From positions 109,838,734 to 109,902,733 of the forward strand of contig CM045762.1 of assembly GCA_025200525.1 (NCBI GenBank): a stretch of 64,000 bases of DNA, read 5' to 3'. Every line of letters begins with the position of its first letter. Within the stretch, counting starts at the first letter, position 1. This document shows, in pieces, positions 1-10,761 of this stretch. Origin of the DNA: Camellia lanceoleosa (taxonomy: Eukaryota > Streptophyta > Magnoliopsida > Ericales > Theaceae). Both the position numbers and the translations under genes were made by a program. The notes beneath the pieces were generated by a model, which saw only the letters and a list, made by a program, of their open reading frames with translations, did not search any database and was not told the origin of the DNA.

Positions 1-1069
1 AAGTAAAGCAAATGCACGCATGCACGCAATGTGTATAGAAACTTGAAATATGGTAAAGACAAGTCATTCATGATATTGAAGTGCAAAGTACTGCAACGCA
101 GCATAATTGAAGTGATTTGTGGGGTTCACAAAATACAAAAGGATACAAGAGGGGAAGTTCCTCATACGTACGGAAAATCGTTCGTAGCAGACACAACTTG
201 AGGTCAACTCGGAGGTCTATGAATGTTCTGAAGGTGTACTTCCTTGCACTGCCTCGAGAAATGACGGTGCCAAACCATGCAATTGATCCAGACAAGGGTG
301 TGAGAGATGTATTGACCACAAGGGAGGGGCTTCCGGTATCAACCCTGATACTTTGTTGCCTCACTCCTTCTTTTTTCTTTACTTTCATTTTTACGAGTAG
401 TTTAAGCACATTGCACTGCCTCAGGCATATTTTAAAAAAACTGTACATGTTTGCAAAATACATGAAGGAAATGAAACTGCTTTTTTTGTTCAAAATGTGT
501 TGCATTTGTACGTCCTATGCATTGCATCGCATCGCACAGCATCACATAACAATGTGAATGAAAATCGTTTGAAAATAGAGCATTCGCATCGTAATAATCA
601 GGTAGTGAACCAATTTACAACTCGATAAGCAAAATAGAGAGACTCAACATAACCAACCAAGCGTGAGTACAACTCGATAAGCAAATTAGAGACTTGAAGA
701 GAGTGACATACAACTCAATAAGCAAATGTACAACAACTCGATAAGCAAATAGGCATGACTCCGCAAGAATCAACCACCAGAGGGCATTGGAGGTGGTGGA
801 ATTCCCCAGTTCTCAGCATAAACAGCTCAGAGAACAAGGAGGAAGACCACCAGCCAGATATAAAGGCCATTGGCCATTAGAAATAGCCATCGGCCAGACA
901 CTTTGATCAATCGACCAAAAGTGGTGGTCGGTCGGCACTATATTTGGCTGGCTGACCATGAATTGCCAGAACCAGTAGAATGCTGACATCTGTCCTCCAC
1001 TCAATCTTATCTTCTACAAAAAGGCCCCAGCTTCGTAGTTCTTCTCAATTCAACACTAATTCGCCCCAA
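1..1069 (-). other. 3' non-coding region of Tat-1 and leader of the antisense gene
   Basis: No credible coding sequence is seen; the two facing 145-146 aa ORFs here resemble nothing I know. The region lies where Tat/Ogre elements carry a hypervariable 3' region. It contains four imperfect short repeats at 617-751 and a stretch at 820-960 rich in GGCC, GGCCA and GGTCGG motifs. Similar GGCC-rich stretches precede the comparable region at 44740-44830 and occur inside the Tat LTRs. Confidence 0.5.
617..751. repeat. Four imperfect copies of an ACAACTCGATAAGCAAAT motif
   Basis: Copies begin near 617, 669, 710 and 733, with irregular spacing of 52, 41 and 23 bases. They lie between the antisense gene and the expected 3' LTR, the same relative place as the 42-bp array at 43477-44392 in the other Tat element. 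Confidence 0.65.
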
Positions 1070-2354
1070 ATGGAGGCGCTTCTTGCCCAAAATCTCACAA
1101 CTTGGATTAACAACTTAGATGGCTCGGAAAAGCTAAATTTCCGAGCTTTGGCATAAACGCACTATTCACTTTGAGTCGTACCCCGCTACACCTTCCGTTT
1201 CTCCATGCCGCGGCAAGGTTTTGGAATCCGGTGACACATGTTTTTAGCTTCGGCGGGCAAGAGATATGTCCTACCTTTGAAGATTTTCAAGCTTTAAAAG
1301 AGTTCGAGCGCAATGAAGAGATCCTGCCCCAACTTCGTTTTGGCCATGCCCAAGCCTTAGGACAAATGTGTGGGCTCTCAATACCCGACGCTCGATCTTT
1401 GATTTGTGACGGAATGCTGGATATTCTGAGTTTGATTTGCCATTTCTCTGGGGCCGGTGACCGCGGTGACCGTCATTGGCAAAGTTTTTGACAACACGCA
1501 CTTTGTTTGTGCATGTTGTCTCATTTCTTACTTGCCTCAGGTTCGGGAGGATCTAGCGTCCGATTGATTGAAGTTGCCCAAGGTTTGAAGTAGGGTAAGA
1601 GTTGCATCACCATGACTTTGGTTGAGACGTTGATGGGCTTGGATGCTTTCTATCGTCACGAAGCAACCAAATTTGCGGGGAGTCCACTACTGCTGCAGGT
1701 AAAGTTTCCCACCCAATCTCTCATATGTATTGCTCACATCACTTGGCCCTCAAGCTCGGTTTTCTCACAAAGCCCTTTTCTTACTCTTCTCTTACCGTAC
1801 ACTTCTCTATTCTTTATTCTCTCATTTTTCATCCCTTCCCAGGTGTGGTTGATGGACAAGTTGCAGGTTGTGGACTCTTTCCCAACATACTCAGCCCACG
1901 GTTACTTCTTCAGACAACGCCTAGTCGACGCCCTTGATGAGGGTTGGTGGTTTGACTGGATGTGTAGCTTGTCTGCGGATCGCATTGCTTGGCGGTGTCC
2001 TTGGCTTCATCTACCGGCAATGAGTTACAACATGACCTGTCAACCTGGGATTCAGCTGATTGGCTTGACTCACTGTGTGTTCTACTTCCCATTCTGGTTC
2101 CAGCTTCAGTTCGGTCATGACCAGACTTGTCCACCAGAAGAGATAGATATCCAGCTGCATTCCCGATCTAAGGCGCACAGCTTGCCCGGTATGCAACAAC
2201 ATGGAGGACTAGGGAGCTCCTGGCCCCCACTCCCACTTTCACTTGCACTTTGTCTGACGAGTGCTTGGATTGGCTTAACGAGGAGGCACAGACCGGGCCT
2301 AGCTTGGCATCAGAGGCTTCGACTAGCTCTGGGAGGGGGCGCAGGAACACTTGA
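1070..2354 (+). pseudogene. Antisense DUF7745-like (plant mobile-domain type) gene inside Tat-1, broken
   Basis: The reading starts at an ATG at 1070-1072. Motifs resemble DUF7745 proteins found in plant Ty3/gypsy annotations: RFWNPVTHVFSFGG, CPTFEDFQALKE, an ETLMGLDAFYR helix and a WRCPWLHLP segment. A clean intron lies at 1699-1842 (GT..AG; the frame LLQ/VWLMD continues across it). The natural end is a stop at 2352-2354 after a Ser/Gly/Arg-rich tail. Lesions are a frameshift near 1160, another near 1485, an in-frame TAG at 1591-1593 and a shift near 2180. It runs opposite to the retrotransposon, between integrase and the missing 3' LTR, where Tat elements carry antisense ORFs. Function is unknown; a conventional enzyme is not indicated. 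Confidence 0.7.
1699..1842 (+). other. Spliceosomal intron of the antisense gene
   Basis: It starts GTAAAG and ends in a pyrimidine-rich tract followed by CCCAG. The flanking codons join in frame and in a conserved stretch, which supports real splicing on the plus strand and so an ancestral transcript opposite to the retroelement genome. Confidence 0.7.
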
Positions 2355-3093
2355 CTTATCTATGCCCCGAATTTATTGCTTTATTAGTACTTTCAAGTTT
2401 TCCTTATGAATGTAATAAAAAGCAACTTCAATTTGTATGCAAGAGCAGGAGAACTCTGTATTGAAATCAATGAAATTGAAGGTTGTGGTACTGAAAATTT
2501 CCCGTTTTGGTCTAGAAATGGTCTTAGTTGTAAAAAGATTACTTTGAACAAAGTTAACTTTTATTAACATTTTTCAAAACTATTTTCGGTATGGATCAGA
2601 ACTGGACACGCCTGAGATCTGTCACTGAGATGCACAACCCCAGATCCTAGCAACTGGAAAGTTTCCCCTAGTCTGAATAGTACCACAACATTGCACAGCA
2701 ACGAAAAGTTGCCCCTAGTCTGAAAAGTACCACAGCACTGTACAGCAACGAAAAGTTGCCCCTAGTCTGAAAAGCACTGCACCGGAGATCACAATGAATG
2801 CTGATAGACAAAGATGACTGAGATGATCAAATGAACAAGGTTGATCGGGGAAAAGTTTATAGCTGAACTTCAGGATGAAGTTGCCTACATATCCCAAAGA
2901 TGGGAATCAAGCCTTACATAGTTCAGGCTTAGGTTCACTCGAGTATTTTCACTCTTCTTTTACGCTCTAACTTTTCCTAAGGCCGCCCTTTGCGGGTTTT
3001 CAACCTTGCGAGCTCAGTTTTTATAATTTCAAATTTTTTGTGCTCTGAGTTTTGCCTGGGTCGCCCTTTCGGTTTTTCGGCCTAGCGAGCTTC
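2355..3093. other. Spacer between Tat-1 integrase and the antisense gene
   Basis: No gene is seen. It holds a 47-bp tandem repeat (2656-2790) and a two-copy degenerate repeat of about 35 bases (GCCGCCCTTTGCGGG near 2981 and GTCGCCCTTTCGG near 3060, each followed by GCGAGCT). The antisense and sense transcription units converge here, so terminators of both would be expected, but I cannot point to one. Confidence 0.6.
2656..2790. repeat. 47-bp tandem repeat, almost three copies
   Basis: Copies start at 2656, 2703 and 2750 with the core GTTGCCCCTAGTCTGAAAAG. The period is exactly 47; the third copy is incomplete. Confidence 0.8.
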
Positions 3094-4592
3094 TCAAGGA
3101 TAATATTTCTTCAACTTGTCCATATTGATCGGTTGTGAGAACTCCAAGCCATCTAGGTCCATCAGAACCACAGCTCCACCTGACCAGATGGACTTAATGA
3201 TGTAGAGACCAGTCCAATTGGGTCTAAACTTGCCCCTTGGGTCGTGGATGGGAGCTTGATTGTCCTTGAGCACTAAAGCTCCTTCCTTTAGATTCCTAGA
3301 CTTAACCTTCTTGTTGAAAGCCCGGGCAATTCTGCGCTGATAACCTTGAATATGGTACAGTGCTTTCAATCTTCTCTCATCAAAGAGCATGAGTTCCTTA
3401 AACCTGCTCTGTTGCCAATCTGCTTCAGCTATTTGACACTCAGTCAATACTCGCAAAGACGGAACCTCAATCTCGATAGGTAGAACGGCCTTCATTCCAT
3501 AAACCAATGAATACGGAGTCGCCCCAGTAGAAGTTCTGATTGAAGTCTGGTAGCCCCACAGAGCAAACGGTAGCTTATCTGGCCAGTCTCGGTAAGTTTC
3601 CACCTTCTTCTGCAATATGTGTTTGATATTCTTGTTGGCGGCCTCAACCGCTCCATTGGTTTGCGGCCGATAGGTAGATGACTTATGAAAAGCCACGTTG
3701 TATTTTTCCAACAAGTCAATCACTTCCTTCTTGAAGTGGGAACCGTTATCTGAAATTGGCCCTGTTTGGTAGAGCTGTGGGAAACTGCTTATAGCTTATG
3801 TCCAAACAGCTTATAGCTTATAACTTTCAGCTTAAGCTGATTTCCAGCTTATTCTCAAAGCATATCCAAATTGACTCACGTGAATAAGTGATTCGACTTC
3901 CACAAAGCTATAAGCTATAAGCATAAGCTAAACCAAACATATCAAAACAGCTTAAATTAAGCTGAAAGCTGAAATTAAGCTCTAACAAATAGGGCCATTA
4001 TCTCGTTTGGGACTCCGTAGCGACAGATGATGTTGTTTTTGATAAACTTCGCGACATGTGAAGCCTTCAACACTGCGTAAGATTGGGCCTCGACCCACTT
4101 TGTAAAATAATCTATCGCGACTTGGATAAACTCATGCCTATTCGACCCCTTTGGAGTGACAGGACCGATCACATCAATTCCCCAGACTGAAAATGGCCAT
4201 GGCGAAGTCATATTGTATAGCTTCGACGGCGGAATGTTCATGCGATTTGCATGAATTTGACATTTGTGGCATCGCCGAACAAAACTGATACAGTCCTCCT
4301 CCATGGTGGACCAGTAGTAACCCTGTCTGAGGATTTTCCGAGCCAACATTACTACATTCATATGTACACCACATTCTCCTCCATGGATGGCCTCCATCAG
4401 GCGTTTTGATTCTTCAATTTCTACACACAGCTTATGCATTCCCAGATGATCTCTCTTATACAGTTTACCCCCGCAGATGATGAATTGAACAACCATTCTT
4501 CTGATTGCCCTTTTATCCTTGGCATTTGCCCCTGGTGGATACTCCTCTTTCTCTAAGAAATTTCAAATGTCGTAATATCAGGGGTTTTCGTC
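3094..4592 (-). pseudogene. Tat-1 integrase (zinc finger and DDE core), MITE-interrupted
   Basis: Integrase catalyses end joining of retroelement DNA into the genome. The N-terminal H-H-C-C finger is visible at 4496-4230 (HKLCVEIEE, GGECGVHMN, CHKCQIHANR). The catalytic triad is present as D in WGIDVIGP, D in SDNGSHF and E in NGAVEAANK. The C-terminal part ends PINMDKLKKYYP at a stop at 3094. A 239 bp MITE at 3758-3996 splits the core just before the second Asp. The linker to RNase H (4497-4592) carries in-frame stops, some at positions where Trp is expected. All three catalytic residues survive, so the insertion and stops disable it rather than active-site loss. Confidence 0.9.
3758..3996. 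mobile_element. 239 bp MITE in the Tat-1 integrase, 3-bp target duplication
   Basis: Terminal inverted repeats of about 20 bases: GGCCCTGTTTGGTAGAGCTG at the left end and its near-complement at the right (ending CTAACAAATAGGGCC). The flanks are ATT (3755-3757) and ATT (3997-3999). Removing the insert plus one ATT restores the integrase frame at the GVPNEI/SDNGS junction, which fixes both boundaries. The interior is rich in AGCTTATAG-type repeats and has no ORF. A 3-bp duplication suggests PIF/Harbinger (Tourist-like), though ATT is not the usual TWA target; a hAT MITE would give 8 bp. Confidence 0.85.
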
Positions 4593-5860
4593 CTAAGCCT
4601 CATTTATAGCAGCAATTGATTCATATGCTGGCGCAAACTTCTGGTCAATGATGACTAAGCGCATCCGGACTCCAAACGGGATGTCTATCATGGAAGATAG
4701 AGTTGCTAGTGAATCCGCGAACTTGTTGTTCTCTCTTGCTAGATGAGCAAAGTTTATCTTCTCAAACCGAGGAATTAACAAATCCAAGGTCTGGTGGTAC
4801 ATTATCATCTTTTCTTCTTTGACTTTCCAATCTCCTTTTGCTTGAGATACAACAAGGTTCAAGTCTCCGATGACGTCTAGCTGTTTTGCCCCTAGTTCTA
4901 GGGCTGCTTCTAGACCGGCAATGCATGCCTCATATTCTTCTTCGTTGTTCGAGACTCTGAACCGGAGTTTGAATGCTAGAGGAATACAGGAATTGTCGGG
5001 TGCTATTAACAATACTCTTATCCCATACCCGTACTGGTTTGACGCTCCATCAAAGTACATCGTCCAAGTTTCATCTTCGAGGTGCAAAATGGCCTCATCT
5101 GGGAATAAGTACTCAACTGCTTCACCCCCTTCCACTGGATGGTCGGCTAAGAACTCTGCTACTGCCCTTTCCTTGACTGACTTGCGTGTCACATATTTAA
5201 GATCAAATTCGGAAAGCAACAGCAACCAACAAGCTAGCCTACCCGTAAGTGCCGGTTTCTCGAAAAGATATTTGATGGGATCCAATCGTGAAACCAACAT
5301 TACGGAGTGAGCTAACAGGTAGTGCCGTAGCTTCCTGGTAGCCCATACTAAGGCTAAGCAAGCCTTTTCCAACGGTGTGTAGCGAGTCTCATACTCTAGC
5401 ATCTTCTTGCTCAGATAATAGATGGCTTTCTCCACCTTATCCTCTGATTCTTGTGCGAGCATATAGCCCATTGTATTCTCAGTCACTGAAAGGTACAATA
5501 TCAACGGTCTCCCTGGTTCTGGTGGTGATAACACGGGTGGGTTCTGTTTCTTGATCTGTTCAAAAGCAGCTTGGCATCGGTCGTCCCATTGGAATTTCTT
5601 TCCTTTTTTCAGGAGACCAAAAAGTGGTTCACAAGTCAAGGTTAATTTTGAGATAAACCGTCTTATGAATTGCACTTTACCCAGAAAGCCTCGCACCTCC
5701 TTTTCAGTCATTGGTGGTGGCATTTCTAAGATGGCCTTGATTTTGGTAGGGTCGACTTCGATGCCCCTTTGTGTAATCAGAAACCCTAGCATTTTCCCTG
5801 CTGTAACACCGAACGTACACTTCTGCGGATTCAGCTGCAACCGGAATTCTCTGATCCTTT
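4593..5860 (-). pseudogene. Tat-1 end of RT, RNase H and second (archaeal-type) RNase H
   Basis: Read on the minus strand. The C-terminal RT piece (LNPQKCTFGV, MLGFLITQRGIEVDP) is followed by a first RNase H (YYLSKKMLEYETRYTPLEK..LALVWATRKLRHYL). A second one follows, with WTMYFDGASNQ, EEYEACIAGLEAAL, VIGDLNLVVSQ and NNKFADSLATL carrying the D-E-D-D catalytic residues. The tandem RNase H arrangement is diagnostic of the Tat lineage. The frame is lost against the upstream RT near 5860, in a run of six A/T bases, and the reading ends at a stop near 4593. Confidence 0.9.
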
Positions 5861-6771
5861 TGAAAAAACTTTTGCAAGGCGGTGTAGTGGCCCTTTCTTT
5901 CTTTGGACTTAACAATCATGTCGTCTACGTACACCTCAACCTCTTTGTGGATCATGTCATGTAATATCGTGGTCATGGCCCGTTGATATGTAGCTCTAGC
6001 GTTCTTCAATCCGAATGGCATCACTCTGTAACAGTAGGTCCCCAACGGGGTGGTGAAAGCAGTCTTTTCCCGGTCTTCAGGTGCCATCACTATCTGATTG
6101 TAGCCTGAGAAGCCATCCATAAACGAAAGCAAAGCATGCCCCGCTGTGAAATCTACCAACTCATCAATATGTGGCAAGAGAAAGTCGTCCTTTGGACTGG
6201 CTCTGTTCAAATCTCTAAAATCCACGCATACTCGGATTTTGCCATCTTTCTTTGGCACCGGAACAATGTTGGCCAACCAAGTCGGATATTCGGATACCAG
6301 CAGGAAGCCTACATCGATTTGCTTGGTGACCTCTTCCTTAATCTTGATGGCCCAGTCAGGGTAGATCCTTCTGAATTTCTGTTTGACAGGTCGGACCTTG
6401 GGGTCAAGAGGGATCCGGTGCTGTACAATCTCATGATCGATTCCAGGCATGTCTTCGTAGGACCACGCGAAAACATCTTTGAAATCTTTTAATAAAGCGA
6501 ATAAGCGATCGCGTTCCTCCGAAGACAACATGGACCCGATCTGGACCGGCCGCGGGTCCTTCTTAGTACCAATATTCATAGTAGTGATTTCATCCATTAA
6601 GGGTTTAACAAATCTTTCCTGCTCTTGATCAATTAATCGTTGCAAAATCGGAGGAATTTCTTTCTTGTCGTTTTTGTCAAAATCTTGAAAGTCCTGATTT
6701 AAGCAATAAATCAAAGGCACAGAAAAGTACTCAGAAACCACATCCATATCATTCTCATTATGTACTTCCAA
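5850..6771 (-). pseudogene. Tat-1 reverse transcriptase
   Basis: RNA-dependent DNA polymerase domain. Visible landmarks are the entry motif FAWSYEDMPGIDHEIVQHRI, GKIRVCVDFRDLNRASPKDDF, LLSFMDGFSGYNQI, YRVMPFGLKNARATYQRAM and the active-site box YVDDMI. The active-site aspartates are intact. The domain continues into the 4593-5860 reading through one frameshift near 5860. Preceding residues (about 90) are an acidic spacer after the protease. Confidence 0.92.
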
Positions 6772-6788
6772 ACCGTCCGAATCTTCTG

Positions 6789-7254
6789 TTACAATAGACT
6801 CAAAAGAGAAAGAAAAAACTGACCGACAGATCGGGCATCCGGGTTATCACCCCGTGAATACGGACTCGGACTCGGTTGAGCTGGAACACGATTCCGACTC
6901 ACAAGACTCGGTGGAATTAGATTCTGGTTCACTACCTGACCCGGTGCTGCTCGACAAGAATCCCTCCTCGTACTGCCAAACAAGGGAGGATGCGATGGAT
7001 GCATCCAAAATAGTTGATGGTAGGCCCGCAGCTGATTCATTCCCAATCATGGAAACCGAGAAGTTATCCCCCAAGCACTTCTGGTTGATCGGAGGATCTG
7101 AAAGTAGACAAGCCAGTGCTACCCCCATTTCGATCTCGATGTCCTCAGACTCCATTTCCTTGCTCTGTTCAACCTCAACTGTCGGGTCTGTCCACCCTTT
7201 GGTAACATCATGCCCAGATAATTGTAGGTCAAAGAAAATCTCAAAACCTGGCAT
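6789..7254 (-). pseudogene. Tat-1 acidic Ser/Glu-rich spacer between protease and RT
   Basis: The minus-strand reading from about 7254 to 6847 is strongly acidic and ends in a Ser/Glu/Thr-rich tract (repeats of ESES and STES). It lies between G-patch and RT in the polyprotein and has frameshifts on both sides (near 7280 and 6790-6850). No enzymatic motif is seen; it is probably a flexible linker. Confidence 0.6.
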
Positions 7255-7291
7255 GCGCTTCTTCTCCGCGTTCAGCCATGGCTCTAGGAAG

Positions 7292-8305
7292 CTACAAAAC
7301 GGAAAGTCCTCCCTCCTGACGGCGTCCGTTCAGGGTACCCTGAATGGGCCTATGCATCAGCTCAAAAGGCTTCCCAGCCTGCTTTGCTCTGGCTCTTCCA
7401 GCCATTTCCTTTCCATTTCTTACCCAATCCTCCTTGGTGGGCAGATAACCCAAGCCAAAGGTGTGTGGATTGTGTGGTACCTCGGCCAGTGCTGCGATGC
7501 CCTTCCGGCCACTCTTTCCCAATCCCATCCCGGGGATGTGTTGGAGCTTGTTCATGAGGTATACTACCTGAGCACTGACATATACCCCCTCGTTAGTAGC
7601 CATGATGTTCTGTACAACCTGGGCCTCAGCCAGGGTAAAACCTGATATGAACACGTCCTCCATAGTATGCTCAATTTCTAGAACAGGCATAGATACTTCC
7701 GGTGGTGGATGAATCGATGAATTTCCAAAGACAATGGCTACTCCCTTCCCATAGGGGTATTTCACCATTTGATGCAAGGTGGAGGACACCGCCTTTACCT
7801 GATGCAGCCACGACCGCCCCAAAAGCAGGTTGAAGGTTGCAGGAACCTCTAAGATATGGAAGTCTATCTCATGCTGTCCCGATCCCACTTTAGTCTGAAT
7901 TTTCATCGTCCCCATGACTTCTCTACTCGTGTTTTCGTATGCCCGAATTACCTGGGCTGTTGGTACAAAATCCGCGGTTTTCAAACCGATCGCATATGCT
8001 GTTCTTGCCGGGCAGACGTTGATGGCGGATCCGGTATCAACAAGAACCACCGGTATCCATTTATTCTTACACTCCACAGAAATGTAGAGTGGCTTGTTAT
8101 GGTTTGCCCCCTCAGGTGGCAGTTCCTTGTCGGAAAAAGTCAGCATCGGGGTAGCCCCTCCCGGAAAGACTAATCCCACCAGCTGTTCTGGTGTGGTTTC
8201 TATCGAAAGCTTGGCCTTGTCCATGGCCAATAAGACAACCTGTCTGTGCACTCGTGATGCCATAAGCAGTCCCCAGATGGAGATATCTGCTTGTATCTTT
8301 TTCAA
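7292..8305 (-). pseudogene. Tat-1 aspartic protease with C-terminal G-patch
   Basis: Retropepsin-like protease that would mature the polyprotein. The active-site box VDTGSAIN lies about 90 residues in and the flap-region motif LLLGRSWLHQ follows. After roughly 90 further residues comes a glycine-rich IPGMGLGKSGRKGIA segment typical of a G-patch. G-patch modules are known from some retroviral and plant Tat polyproteins and bind nucleic acid. This stretch is one uninterrupted reading, among the best preserved parts of the element. Confidence 0.85.
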
Positions 8306-8344
8306 CTGTTTGAGTACAGCCTCCTCTTCAAGTTGTTTCTCCTT

Positions 8345-9174
8345 CTATTTCTCAGTCTCCCTGTCTTTCCCAGAAGCCTCTGGTTGATCTAGGTGTGGAG
8401 GTTTGAAGTACCGCCCGCTCTTTATCATATGGTCGACTTCTCCAATGTACCAGGTGTCATCAGGTTGGTTGTTTCCGCAATCTTCATCCGTGTGGGCAAG
8501 ACATAAATCGTCGTCTTTCCACCACATTTCATCTGCAGTCGATAGACACTTGTCCGGCTCTGGTATGACTGTTCTCGTACTCGTGGTACCTTCCATTCCT
8601 ATGCTCCCAGCACCCTCTATTTCTGTGCTCATAGCGGTTTCAGTCCTCACATGAGCCTTAGCCTTCCTGATTCTCTTAGAATATTCAAATCTTTCCTGTT
8701 CCGATTATGTCAATACAGCTGGCTATTCAATAATTCCTGTATTCAAAATGCTCCAATCCTGAGCGAAATTCTTGACACCGGCGCTCTCCGGCAATGTACT
8801 CTGTTCTTTGACCCTTCTGTTCTTTGTCCTGGTTGGAATTCTTCCACGATATCTGGTTGATCATCCAACCACCCGGTAGCCTCTGCCGATTCCTCATAAT
8901 CGAACCAGTTGACTGTTGTGTTGCCTGGATCTTGGTCACTGTGAAACTAGAGATTGGCAAGGTCCTCTTCTACAGCAGTCAGATTATCTATCCTCTGTCT
9001 CAAACCATCCCCTTGGATCGCACACAGCTCTGCCTCCGTCGGCAAGTCCACTTCTAGCCTATCCTGGCCTGTTGACGAAATGTAGTCGCTCGGACTGTAT
9101 ATTTTCTCAACAGAACTCCCAGATTTCTCGAACTCTGGCTCAACAACCTTCTTCTCCTTTGAAATCTCCCCTCT
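8345..9174 (-). pseudogene. Tat-1 gag-protease linker
   Basis: Minus-strand readings 8650-8345 and 8960-8727 fit the region between gag and protease. The first includes WWKDDDLCLAHTDED, VDHMIKSGRYFKPPHL and LDQPEASGKDRETEK, a pattern I associate with Tat-lineage polyproteins; it runs into the charged lead-in of the protease. The two readings are joined by frameshifts. No catalytic domain is visible. Confidence 0.6.
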
Positions 9175-10761
9175 TTAGTCCTTGACAGTCACCACCAAGG
9201 GCTTAGGTCGGGTCATGGAGATATCCATCATGCACAAGTCAGTACAATTGGGGAGGAACACCTTCGGTTTAGGTAGGTGGGAAGGAGTGATATAGATGCT
9301 AGGATCGTAAAACACGACCCCAGTCTGGATGAAATTGATTCTTTTGGGAGGTGGAGCTTGGTTATGTGTAGGGAGAGGGTTTGTTGTGACATTGGGTTTC
9401 TCGGGAGGCATAATCACCCCGTTATCGATGAAATCTTGAATCTCATGACGTAATTGGTAGCACAGGTCGATATCATGACCGTGCTGTTGGTGAAATGCGC
9501 AATACTTGGCCGGATTGTGGGTAGGGGGAGTTTTTCTGGTAATGGCCGTGGCCCTAGCCTTTTCTGATTAAAACCCCCAGAGGTTTGGACAGGGGCATAT
9601 ATAGTGGAGCGAAGGTTCTTGTATTTTTGGGCGGATATTTGGTTGTTTGTGGATGGCTTCCGGATGCACCGGAGAATGGCGTGGCTGCCATGGTTCTTGG
9701 AGGGGGGTTGGTGGTGACCATACTAACTTCGGAAGCTCTTGTAATCGTAGCGCCGCTTGGGCCTGTATTGCTACTGCGATTGAAAGTTCTTCGGGGTTGC
9801 TCCCGCTCATTATCAATTAAACCTTGCTTCAATGCATCCTCAATCTGTACCCCCATTTCATGTAGATCGGAAAAGGTAGGAAAGGGGAGTACAATCATCT
9901 TCTGCATTAACTTCGGCTGAAGATTGCGCACAATCATCCGAATATGATCTTTGTCTGTGGGCCTTAAGGTCATCATCGAAGCCTTGGCCCTCCATCTGGT
10001 CACGAATTCTGAGAAGCTCTCTTTGGGCTCTTGCCTTGTTGTCTCGAGATCACGGGTCGTAATCTCGATTTGTGTATTATATGAGTATTACGCAATGAAG
10101 GCCTCAGCCATCTCGTCCCACTTTCTCTTGACGTCATCTTCCAATTTGGCATACCATATGGCTGCCACACCCGACAGGGTCCGGCCAAACAGAGACAACT
10201 TCTGCAGTCTAGTGAGACCCATTGGCCTTAAAACATCTGAAAACAATCTTAGGTGTACCATGGAGTCCCCGGACCCATCAAACTGGTCGATATGAGGCAT
10301 TTTAAATCTATCAGGCAGCGTCACAGCTACGTCGGTATATCCATCTTCAATGTTAGGGATGGTCTTAACTCCCTGGGATCTCTTGAATAGCTTTTCAAGC
10401 TTGCTTAACTTCAGTGCTGTGGGATTTGTCTCGAACTCAAAAGGAGAGTCCGGTAGGTTGGTGGGTGTTTTGGATAATTGGGGTTGGATTTGGGGTAGGA
10501 CCGGGGGTGGAGGCTATCCTGTGGGGATGTCTATATCATTCTAAACATTAGCTGTCTCCCCGAGGGTTGGAACTCCTGGCGGGGAGAACTTCTTTGGAAG
10601 CGAATCTTTGCGGTTCTTTGTTGTAACCTCATGATTAACTCTGCTTGTTCATTCATAACCGTGGCTTGCTGCTTGGCAAACTCTGCCTGTCGGACAGCAT
10701 CCTGATTCATCATTTTCATGCTCTCTTGAAGCTGGCGCACCATCTCCTCTAAGCTGGCCAT
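9175..10761 (-). pseudogene. Tat-1 gag
   Basis: Nucleocapsid/capsid precursor. It starts at an ATG at 10761-10759 with a Gln/Glu-rich coiled-coil-like segment (MASLEEMVRQLQESMKMMNQ). The retrotransposon-gag core follows: FKMPHIDQFDGSGDSMVHL, FGRTLSGVAAIWYAKL, then (after a frameshift near 10085) VTRWRAKASMM and MIVRNLQPKLM. Near 9510-9460 there is a Cys/His segment of the form C-x2-H-x3-HGHD-x3-C (AFHQQHGHDIDLC). The reading ends at a stop at 9175. At least two frameshifts (near 10530-10330 and 10085) break it. Confidence 0.85.

Noticed and set aside
68..557. Facing 145-146 aa ORFs near the left edge
   Set aside because: They overlap on opposite strands in a retroelement non-coding region, with no known motif and no gene structure.
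4870..5964. Plus-strand ORFs opposite RNase H and RT
   Set aside because: Antisense shadows of well-supported domains.
6854..7645. 263 aa plus-strand ORF rich in Ser/Asp
   Set aside because: It is the antisense shadow of the Tat-1 acidic spacer and protease/G-patch coding on the minus strand.
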